DNA of 11,808 nt, taken from NCBI GenBank assembly GCA_031269135.1, contig JAISZP010000059.1, positions 1 to 11,808 on the forward strand, in the 5' to 3' direction. The stretch comes from Deltaproteobacteria bacterium (GTDB taxonomy: Bacteria > Desulfobacterota > Desulfarculia > Adiutricales > Adiutricaceae). The position numbers and the translations under genes were made by a program. Each line of letters opens with the position of its first letter. Position 1 is the stretch's first letter. Below the pieces are notes generated by a model. The model was not told where the DNA came from, made no database searches, and saw only the letters and a program-made list of their open reading frames with translations. Positions 6,510 to 11,808 of this stretch are shown here, piece by piece.

Positions 6510-8462
6510 TTACTTGACCCCAAAAGCGGCTTTGATTTTCTCGCCGTATCCGTAGAAAGCCAGTCCCAGATCGATAAACGCTTTGGCCTCTTTTTTCAAC
6601 ATGCCATGGTAGTTTCTCTCTGTTATGTCGCTTAACGCCCTTTGAGCGGCATCCGATAAGATGGAGTCGATTTGCGCGTTGGAAACGGTCTTGTCGGACG
6701 TATTAGACAAGGCTTGATCAATTTCAGCTTCGGGAAGTTTTAGTCTGGCAGTAGCGGCCAGAGCTTGATTGATGTCCGATTCGGGAAGCAATTTCAACGC
6801 AAGGTCAGCAAGAAGCCGGTTTCTCTTAGGCCCCTTTCGCAGCGTCGAAGTGGAATGAACGTCATTATATTTAAGCTTTGTTATAGCTATGTCGGCCAAA
6901 CTTTCGTTTATCTCTTGCGGCCTAAGTCTATCTTTGGCCACATTGGCTAAAATCCACTCTATTTCTTTTTTCGTAAGTTTCTTTTTGCTGGAGCAATGCT
7001 TAAGTTCAATGATGATATAAAGACTCTTGGGTAGTTCAAGGCACAAGTCCAAACGATTCGAGGGTCCAATCAGCTCTGTTCTAATTTTAAAGCCCATACC
7101 TGAGAGAAGCATTTGCGCTAATGCGTGGAAAGTTTTCTCGTCATTAGGCCGTTGATAACAACTCATAGAAGAAAAGTACCCGCTGAATATGAAGCTTACC
7201 GTCTCCGCGTCTTTGGCCATCAAAGCCTTCAATAACTCTTTGCCTTTGGCTTGAAGATCATCGGTCGAGTGCTGACCGAAAAATAAGGTGAAGCAATCTC
7301 TGTAGTAAGAAGATTGGACTTCGTAATTAGGTAGTTTGAAAGAGTAGTATTTAATTTTATCTGTTTTGAGGACTTGCTTTGAGGCGGCGTTTATCATATC
7401 CAAGGTCAAATAACCGCTGTGAAAGAGGACAGGAACTACCTCGAGATGGGTTAATTCCGTTTTTCGCAACTTCTCCCCGGGATATGATTCCAGCTTGGCC
7501 GTCACAAAATCCAGAGGCCTGGAATTGAGCATGGCCGTCAGATGGGCTGGTCGACCGGATTGGATCCAATATTGATCAAAGGAGAGGGAGTGAAAAAATT
7601 TGAGTATGGAATATGGATTTAGAATTTTGCTCTCGCCGCCCCAGTCATATCCGTCGTACCAAAAGTCGATTTCTTCTCGCAATTGTTTGATGTCGGCGGA
7701 AGGCGCCATTTCACCGGTCTTTTTGAGGCTTGCAAGAGCGAGTTCCATCCTGTCTCCGAAAAGGGAATCAAACTCAGTGGCGAGGAAACCGCATATTCCG
7801 GCGTAGGCAGGGTCTAACGAGATGTCGTTTAGGTGGTTGGGTCCAGAATCCATAGAAGTCAGGGCGTATCTGGTTATGCCGGTGACAAAGGTGAAGTGGA
7901 GAGAAGAAGTTACATATGGCTTTTTAAGTGAGGCAAAAAAAGAACGAAGAATTTTGGCGTTAGCCTTGGCAAGATGTGGTTCTTCCATATTCGCAGTAAC
8001 AGGATCATCATATTCGTCGATAAGCACCACAACTTTGGTTTTGTATTTCGTGTGCAGCGCTTTAATTAGTCCACTAAAATAGGCATTAGGAGAGTCTCCC
8101 CTAACGCGTAAATTGTTTGCGGCAGCTATTTCTTCGAGCTCAGTCATTAGGCTGCGCCGAAGTCTTTCCGGACTATCAGAGTCAATCGACAAGCTCAGAA
8201 AAATAACCGGATGCGCCGGAAAGTCGTAATCAGATTCATTAATCCAAAGGCCTTCGAAGCGTTTACGGCCTACTGTGAAAATCTCATTTAAGGTGTGCAA
8301 CAGGAGAGTTTTTCCAAACCTGCGTGGCCGCGACAGAAAGAACTCACTCAGCGGACTGCTCAAAAGCTTATATATGTATTCGGTTTTATCGGCATACAAA
8401 TAGTTCTCGTCAATTAAATCAGCGAAAGGTTTTATCGTCAGAGGGAGTTTTTTTAGGGTCAT
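6510..8462 (-). CDS. AAA-ATPase-like / PD-(D/E)XK nuclease-like protein with a 17-residue repeat insert
   Basis: A 650-residue protein of the AAA-ATPase-like plus PD-(D/E)XK family, common in accessory regions of anaerobic and host-associated bacteria and of unknown function. The N-terminal NTPase part has the family's shortened P-loop RPRRFGKT (45-52) and Walker B VVVLIDEYDD (144-153). The nuclease-like core has D472, E486 and K488 (LDLCLELP then IIIELK). Between that core and the family's usual tail (ITERNYHG to FYGYGEK) is an array of 17-residue repeats (505-618). The start at 8462 is decided by AGGAG (8474-8470) 7 nt upstream; an ORF opening at 8603 would overlap the promoter. A promoter is visible at 8592-8620. 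It is a single-gene unit facing the VWA gene, apparently more AT-rich than its neighbours, and bracketed by copies of an intergenic repeat, so horizontal acquisition is plausible. Confidence 0.88.
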   Translation of the reverse strand: MTLKKLPLTIKPFADLIDENYLYADKTEYIYKLLSSPLSEFFLSRPRRFGKTLLLHTLNEIFTVGRKRFEGLWINESDYDFPAHPVIFLSLSIDSDSPERLRRSLMTELEEIAAANNLRVRGDSPNAYFSGLIKALHTKYKTKVVVLIDEYDDPVTANMEEPHLAKANAKILRSFFASLKKPYVTSSLHFTFVTGITRYALTSMDSGPNHLNDISLDPAYAGICGFLATEFDSLFGDRMELALASLKKTGEMAPSADIKQLREEIDFWYDGYDWGGESKILNPYSILKFFHSLSFDQYWIQSGRPAHLTAMLNSRPLDFVTAKLESYPGEKLRKTELTHLEVVPVLFHSGYLTLDMINAASKQVLKTDKIKYYSFKLPNYEVQSSYYRDCFTLFFGQHSTDDLQAKGKELLKALMAKDAETVSFIFSGYFSSMSCYQRPNDEKTFHALAQMLLSGMGFKIRTELIGPSNRLDLCLELPKSLYIIIELKHCSSKKKLTKKEIEWILANVAKDRLRPQEINESLADIAITKLKYNDVHSTSTLRKGPKRNRLLADLALKLLPESDINQALAATARLKLPEAEIDQALSNTSDKTVSNAQIDSILSDAAQRALSDITERNYHGMLKKEAKAFIDLGLAFYGYGEKIKAAFGVK

Positions 8463-8591
8463 TATCCAACTCCTAAATTTGCGTTTGTTGTTGTGACGGT
8501 CGTTGTGCGCCTCGTAGTCAGCCAAGGAGCCGTCAGGTGGAACTCGAGCCGCTAAAGGTAAAATAACGAAAGCTTTGAACATCTTTAAGTA

Positions 8592-8620
8592 ATTATACCA
8601 CAAAAAAAACGGTTTGGCGA
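8592..8620 (-). promoter_or_regulatory. Promoter of the AAA/PD-(D/E)XK gene
   Basis: On the - strand, TCGCCA (8620-8615) is followed after exactly 17 bp by a perfect TATAAT (8597-8592) preceded by TGG, giving an extended -10. A run of eight T's lies in the spacer. The transcript would start near 8585, leaving a ~120-nt leader before the ATG at 8462. Confidence 0.6.
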
Positions 8621-8898
8621 GTGTGCGTTGGAGTTATCGGGAGACAGTCTTCTTTCTACGCAATTTAGCGATATCGTTTGTTGGAGAGCTAATTTTGTTG
8701 GAAAGCTTGGTTTGGAGTTTTTAGGAAGGTGGCGTTCTCGCCTTCAAGGTTTGTTGAACCTTGCGCCGAGAAAGCAGGCTGTTTTAAATGCGAAATTCAG
8801 CATTTAAGGCGACGTGATTTGGACGACCTTTTCGCTCGCTGACATATCGAGCATAACAATTATTAAGGTCAGCTGAGGCGGTATTTATGTTTAACCGC
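8604..8898. other. Intergenic region between prfH and the nuclease gene with two hairpins
   Basis: No gene is visible. Two perfect small hairpins occur: CAAGGTT/AACCTTG (8745-8751 and 8757-8763, loop 5) and TTAAATGC/GCATTTAA (8784-8791 and 8800-8807, loop 8). The second abuts repeat copy 4. They lie 90-155 bp downstream of the prfH stop and could end or stabilise its transcript, although neither is followed by a T-run on the - strand. The nuclease promoter occupies the left end. Confidence 0.45.
8805..8846 (-). repeat. Intergenic repeat family, copy 4 (inverted)
   Basis: On the - strand it begins TATGTCAGCGAGCGAAAAGG and ends ACGTCGCCTTA, differing from copy 2 at about seven or eight of 40 positions by eye. 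It lies just beyond the nuclease gene's promoter, so with copy 3 it brackets that gene in the same orientation. Confidence 0.6.
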
Positions 8899-9540
8899 TT
8901 AAGTCGCGCAAAAATCAAGGCCTGAGAAGGTCTGGACGGGACTCCCCCGAATTAGTTGATCGTGTCGGCGGCGCTGGCTAAGCTTTAGAGCGTCAACATG
9001 TTCTTTTTTCGCGGTCTTGAACTTTGAGACGAGTCTTTCAAGCGCTAAACGTTTGTTCTCGCCTTGCGTGCGGGCAGTGACCGAGCAGGCCGTTAGGCCT
9101 GTAGGCAAATGCTTGACTCTGACCCCGGTTTCAACTTTATTTACGTTTTGCCCTCCCTTGCCTGGCGAGCGGAACGTCTCAAAAGAGAGTTCATCTTTGC
9201 GGAAGTCCGACTTGAGATTAAAGCTCTCGTCTTGAAAATCCGTCTCGTCAGCGACCGAACCGACCAGAAAAAACCAGTTTTTCCGACCGTGATTGGGTCT
9301 AAAGGGGCTTTTGCTTTTCCAAAGTATGGTTCCTTCTGTTATAGTCTCTTGATCGGGGAGACGAATCAAAAGACTTTGGTAGAGACAGACCTGTCTGCCG
9401 GAAAGCTTGATTTCCTGCCGACCGCAGCTTTTGACGATCTCGGCTCCGGGTTTTCGACGTAAAAGATATTCAGCGTAAAGCCCGACGGCAAGTTCGCACT
9501 CAGCCGGTCCCCTGCCGGAACTTAATTGAATCAAAGGCAT
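8899..9540 (-). CDS. prfH: Peptide chain release factor-like protein PrfH
   Basis: A 213-residue class I release-factor homologue lacking the codon-recognition domain. The GGQ peptidyl-tRNA hydrolysis motif is at 129-131 in SPGKGGQNVNKVETGVRV. The N-terminus (MPLIQLSSGRGPAE), the central SPFRPNHGRKNWFF (78-91) and the C-terminal RRRHDQLIRGSPVQTF are all PrfH-like. PrfH releases peptides from ribosomes stalled by cleavage in the small-subunit decoding centre, exposing the damaged RNA for repair, and is usually encoded beside the RtcB-type RNA ligase. No rtcB is visible here; the nearest repair genes are hen1 and pnkp, divergently placed to the right. The start at 9540 is chosen over an in-frame ATG at 9603 because it gives the normal family length and N-terminus, with a GGAGAGAG ribosome binding site just upstream. 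Assignment firm; pairing with Hen1/Pnkp is inference. Confidence 0.93.
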   Translation of the reverse strand: MPLIQLSSGRGPAECELAVGLYAEYLLRRKPGAEIVKSCGRQEIKLSGRQVCLYQSLLIRLPDQETITEGTILWKSKSPFRPNHGRKNWFFLVGSVADETDFQDESFNLKSDFRKDELSFETFRSPGKGGQNVNKVETGVRVKHLPTGLTACSVTARTQGENKRLALERLVSKFKTAKKEHVDALKLSQRRRHDQLIRGSPVQTFSGLDFCAT

Positions 9541-9688
9541 GATATATCTCTCTCCAGCTATAGGTCCGCGAAAACGGCGCACCGCAACTATGCGTGAATC
9601 CATATTTTGCGCGTTTATGCAAGCTTTTAAAATAGATGTGTCGGATTATTGGCGCAATCATCATCCGCCTCTTTAAAAAGGCTCGAAT

Positions 9689-9811
9689 ATGCCTACTGCC
9701 GCATTCCATAGGAAGGTTCGGCAAATTTTGCTTGATGAGGTAGATTGTTGCTTCGCCGGAGAAAACCAGCCGCGTCTAAGCGTTGAAAAGTTTGCGGCAT
9801 GCCTTGCTTGA
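9689..9811 (+). CDS. Possible small ORF, 40 aa
   Basis: ATG at 9689 with AAGG at 9678-9681 seven nucleotides upstream. The product has mixed, protein-like composition (begins MPTAAFHRKVRQILLDEV, ends SVEKFAACLA). A 19-residue ORF (9617-9676) in the same frame ends 12 bp earlier, so the two could be one gene split by a stop codon or two peptides. I recognise no family; it may be a gene remnant or chance. Confidence 0.25.
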   Translation: MPTAAFHRKVRQILLDEVDCCFAGENQPRLSVEKFAACLA

Positions 9812-9951
9812 GGCCCAGTATTACACAAAACCATTAAGCTGCGCTGCTTGAAGATGTTTTCAGCATGACTCGGGCGGCGGCAACTAATTTTTTATATATT
9901 TGATTAACAATTGCAGCCTTGACTCTTTGCCGCGTTATATGTTCCAGAACG

Positions 9952-9979
9952 TTCGACGTGCGCCATATGGTAATATAAT
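9952..9979 (+). promoter_or_regulatory. Possible promoter upstream of hen1
   Basis: A perfect -10 hexamer TATAAT (9974-9979) has only a weak -35 candidate (TTCGAC at 9952-9957, 16-bp spacing). Transcription would begin near 9986. It could drive the 52-residue ORF at 10007 and, with a ~270-nt leader, hen1-pnkp. Confidence 0.35.
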
Positions 9980-10006
9980 TATGAAAGAGGAAAAATCAAG
10001 GCGTAG

Positions 10007-10165
10007 ATGTCGAATATATTCTTATTGCGCCGGTTTTTCGAGCTGGGGAGGGTCGCGACGGCGGCCCATGCGGCGTTTCAACATTTGCTGCGGCCAAGGC
10101 GGAGTTTCAAGACCGCAATGATGGAAGAAGGAAGGGAAGGAAGGATGGATGGATGGGAAGCTTAA
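10007..10165 (+). CDS. Possible small basic ORF, 52 aa
   Basis: ATG at 10007, with AAGG at 9998-10001 five nucleotides upstream and the TATAAT element 27 bp before the start, so expression signals are in order. The product starts MSNIFLLRRFFELGRV and is amphipathic and arginine-rich. Its last ~14 residues are encoded by the GGAA/GGAT microsatellite, which argues against a conserved tail. No family is recognised. It could be a leader peptide for hen1-pnkp, a small toxin-like peptide, or not a gene. A competing frame (9900-10121) has no better support. Confidence 0.25.
   Translation: MSNIFLLRRFFELGRVATAAHAAFQHLLRPRRSFKTAMMEEGREGRMDGWEA
10123..10160 (+). repeat. Purine-rich microsatellite (GGAA/GGAT)
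   Basis: A run of GGAAG/GGAA units passes into three GGAT units, leaving the + strand almost wholly purine (T is the only pyrimidine) for 38 bp. Such tracts are prone to slippage. Confidence 0.7.
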
Positions 10166-10173
10166 TCGCCAGT

Positions 10174-10209
10174 TCGTCTTGCATTTAAACGCCTCGTCTT
10201 GCATTTAAA
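10174..10209 (+). repeat. 16-bp direct repeat just upstream of hen1
   Basis: TCGTCTTGCATTTAAA occurs exactly twice, at 10174-10189 and 10194-10209, separated by 4 bp (20-bp period, about two helical turns). The second copy ends 45 bp before the hen1 ATG. The spacing suits tandem binding of a regulator to one DNA face, though it could be a simple duplication. Confidence 0.65.
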
Positions 10210-10254
10210 AACCCTCTTGCCCAATATTTAAATTGAAATCATAGAAAGGTATCT

Positions 10255-11649
10255 ATGCTCGTCACCATAACTTGTCGGGGGCCGGAGGCCTCTGATTTGA
10301 GCTATCTGCTGCATAAAAATCCGTCTAAGATCAACACGTTCGATCTCAAGTTCGGCCGGGCGGTGGTCTTTTACCCCGTCGTTTCCGCCGAAACGGTCAC
10401 CTGCGCCATGATGCTCGATATCGATCCTCTGTTTCTGGCCAAGGAAAAAGGGCAAAAAACAGCCAGCCAGTCCGTTCGTCAGTCAGGTTTGTTTGATTAC
10501 ATTTCCGACCGGCCCTACGCCTCGACCTCTTTTTTGAGCGTGGCCCTGGCCAGAGTCTTCAATACGGCTAAGGGCGGTCGTTGCAGCGAAAGACCCGAGG
10601 CGGTCGATCGAGAGCTTGATCTGACCGCTCAGGTCTTCTGTTTGCCTTGCGAGCATGACGATAAGCCATTTCAATTTTTCGAACCCCTGGGCTATGAGGT
10701 TTCTTTGCAGCGCCGCAAATCCGACGGCTTTTTGGATTTTCTTGGAGCCAACCCCTACGTCAACCTGACCATCAGAGGCCGGGTCGTTCTCTCGAAGATG
10801 ATCCAGCATCTTTATATACTCATTCCTGTCTTCGGCGGCCGCAAACACTATTTCGTAGGCGACGACGAGGTCGACAAACTTCTCAGGCTCGGCGGAGATT
10901 GGCTTAAGACTCACCCGTTCAGGGACGAGATCTCTTCGTTATACCTGTCGCGATTTAGATATTTGACCGCTTTGGCCTTGGAGCGACTGGAGGACGGCGA
11001 GGCTGGAGCGACCGAGGAGGTTGAGCGATCCGCCAAAGCGAACCTGCGCCCTCGGCTTTCAAAGGAGCGCTTGGAGGTCATCCTCCACGAGCTGAGGCTC
11101 TCCGGCGCCAGGAGCGTACTGGATCTTGGATGCGGCGAAGGTCGTCTTTTGCTCAGAATGGCCAACGAGAAAATGTTTGAGCGCATCATCGGATTGGACA
11201 TATCCACTTCGGCTTTGAAAAAAGCCGAGGAACGCCTCTTTAAGGCTTTTAAAGGCCATCCCTCCAATCTGACGCTTATTCAGGGCGCTCTGACTTACGC
11301 CGACAGCCGTCTGAAAGGCTTCGACGCGGCTGTATGCCAGGAGGTCGTCGAGCACCTCGACGCCTGGCGCTTGCCCATCTTTCAAAGAGTTCTTTTCGAA
11401 TACATCAGACCTAAAACAGTCATACTGACCACTCCCAACGTCGAATACAACGTTCGATTTCCCTCTCTGACCGAAAATAAGTTGCGGCATGAGGACCACC
11501 GCTTCGAGTTCAGTCGGGCCGAATTTGCTCAGTGGGCGACCAAGGCCGCCGAAAGCTATGGTTACGCCGTGAGGGTCTCCGATCTAGGCGAGTCTGACGC
11601 CCGCAGCGGACGCCCCACCCAAATGGGAGTGTTTTCGTTATGCGGTTAG
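10255..11649 (+). CDS. hen1: 3'-terminal RNA ribose 2'-O-methyltransferase Hen1
   Basis: Bacterial Hen1, 464 residues, full family length. It methylates the 2'-OH of the terminal ribose at a cleaved RNA 3' end, so that RNA re-sealed by Pnkp resists a second cut by the ribotoxin. The N-terminal half (about 1-245, opening MLVTITCRGPEASDLSYLLH) is the bacterial Hen1-specific domain known to activate the Pnkp ligase. The C-terminal half is an S-adenosylmethionine methyltransferase: motif I DLGCGEG (290-296), and the Hen1 metal site with E363, E366 and H367 in QEVVEHL plus a histidine of RHEDHRFEF (H412 or H415). Catalytic residues all appear intact. AAAGG (10245-10249) lies 5 nt before the ATG. 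It overlaps pnkp by 10 bp, indicating coupled translation. Likely upstream control sites are the 16-bp direct repeat and the TATAAT element. Confidence 0.96.
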   Translation: MLVTITCRGPEASDLSYLLHKNPSKINTFDLKFGRAVVFYPVVSAETVTCAMMLDIDPLFLAKEKGQKTASQSVRQSGLFDYISDRPYASTSFLSVALARVFNTAKGGRCSERPEAVDRELDLTAQVFCLPCEHDDKPFQFFEPLGYEVSLQRRKSDGFLDFLGANPYVNLTIRGRVVLSKMIQHLYILIPVFGGRKHYFVGDDEVDKLLRLGGDWLKTHPFRDEISSLYLSRFRYLTALALERLEDGEAGATEEVERSAKANLRPRLSKERLEVILHELRLSGARSVLDLGCGEGRLLLRMANEKMFERIIGLDISTSALKKAEERLFKAFKGHPSNLTLIQGALTYADSRLKGFDAAVCQEVVEHLDAWRLPIFQRVLFEYIRPKTVILTTPNVEYNVRFPSLTENKLRHEDHRFEFSRAEFAQWATKAAESYGYAVRVSDLGESDARSGRPTQMGVFSLCG

Positions 11650-11808
11650 AAATTTTCGATAAGTGCCTGGTCTGCCTGATAGGGTCCTCGGGCAGCGGCA
11701 AGACCACGTTCGCCCGAAAACATTTTCGGCCGACCGAGGTCTTGAGTGCCGATTTTTTTAGAGGATTAGTCAGCGACGATGAAACCGATCAAAGCGCCCC
11801 CGCCGAGG
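11640..11808 (+). CDS. pnkp: Polynucleotide kinase-phosphatase-ligase Pnkp, N-terminal fragment
   Basis: Only the first 56 codons are in the window. They begin the 5'-kinase domain: P-loop GSSGSGKT (15-22), then a segment VLSADFFRGLVSDDETDQ that closely resembles the kinase of characterised bacterial Pnkp. The full enzyme usually has kinase, metallophosphatase and ligase domains (roughly 850 residues). It heals both ends of broken RNA and seals them with help from Hen1. The ATG at 11640 lies inside the last codons of hen1 (10-bp overlap), the usual hen1-pnkp order. The remainder and the ligase domain cannot be checked here. Confidence 0.93.
   Translation, partial: MRLEIFDKCLVCLIGSSGSGKTTFARKHFRPTEVLSADFFRGLVSDDETDQSAPAE

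Larger units (their letters stand above)
9541..10254. other. Divergent region between prfH and hen1
   Basis: About 714 bp with no recognisable full-length gene and no trace of an RtcB ligase. It holds two tiny same-frame ORFs (9617-9676, 9689-9811), a TATAAT element, a possible 52-residue ORF, a purine-rich microsatellite (10123-10160) and a 16-bp direct repeat (10174-10209), each listed separately. An AT-rich stretch (about 9881-9905) lies in the middle. Confidence 0.5.

Noticed and set aside
9541..9603. N-terminal extension of PrfH from an ATG at 9603
   Set aside because: PrfH proteins begin close to the QLSSGRGPAE segment, and a GGAGAGAG site lies directly before the ATG at 9540.
10022..10204. 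- strand 60-residue ORF upstream of hen1
   Set aside because: It is a shadow of the purine microsatellite (Ser/Pro/Phe-rich antisense reading) with no start signals.

Overview
The window is from a bacterial chromosome or large accessory element. It looks mid-GC, with tightly packed genes alternating with unusually long, repeat-bearing gaps. The taxon cannot be fixed from sequence alone. The mix of a two-module AAA+ ATPase, a MoxR/VWA pair, an AAA-ATPase-like/PD-(D/E)XK protein and RNA-repair genes would fit an anaerobic deltaproteobacterial-type or host-associated lineage, but that is only an impression. No rRNA, tRNA, CRISPR array or recognisable transposase is present.

Left block, + strand, 1-5840. 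It opens with the 3' part of a protein carrying two AAA+ ATPase modules; the reading frame runs off the left edge. Next is a 107-residue basic protein (1982-2305). Then comes a ~650-bp gap holding a two-hairpin structured element and three successive families of short tandem repeats. The block ends with a translationally coupled pair: a MoxR-type AAA+ ATPase (2954-4018), and a 609-residue protein with two tandem zincin-like metallopeptidase domains, the first with a broken active site, fused to a C-terminal VWA domain (4011-5840). MoxR ATPases typically work with VWA proteins as a chaperone-like pair, so the last two genes almost certainly act together. The double AAA+ protein and the small protein may belong to the same system.

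Middle block, - strand, 6510-9540. A 650-residue AAA-ATPase-like/PD-(D/E)XK protein has its own extended -10 promoter and strong ribosome binding site, and carries a 17-residue helical repeat array inserted in its nuclease domain. Behind it lies prfH, a GGQ-containing release-factor-like protein that rescues ribosomes stalled by damage. A family of ~42-bp intergenic repeats (four copies) lies on both sides of the nuclease gene.

Right block, + strand, 10255 to the window end. hen1 (3'-terminal RNA ribose 2'-O-methyltransferase) overlaps by 10 bp with the start of pnkp (polynucleotide kinase-phosphatase-ligase), which is cut by the window edge. Hen1 and Pnkp form the known RNA-repair complex that heals and seals ribotoxin-cleaved RNA and protects the repaired site. 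The ~700-bp region between prfH and hen1 holds several possible tiny ORFs, a TATAAT promoter, a purine-rich microsatellite and a 16-bp direct repeat just before hen1.

Overall this reads as an accessory or defence-like neighbourhood. PrfH (rescue of damaged ribosomes) stands opposite a Hen1/Pnkp repair cassette with no RtcB ligase in view, and beside an ATP-driven MoxR/VWA/metallopeptidase module. Whether these parts form one system is inference.
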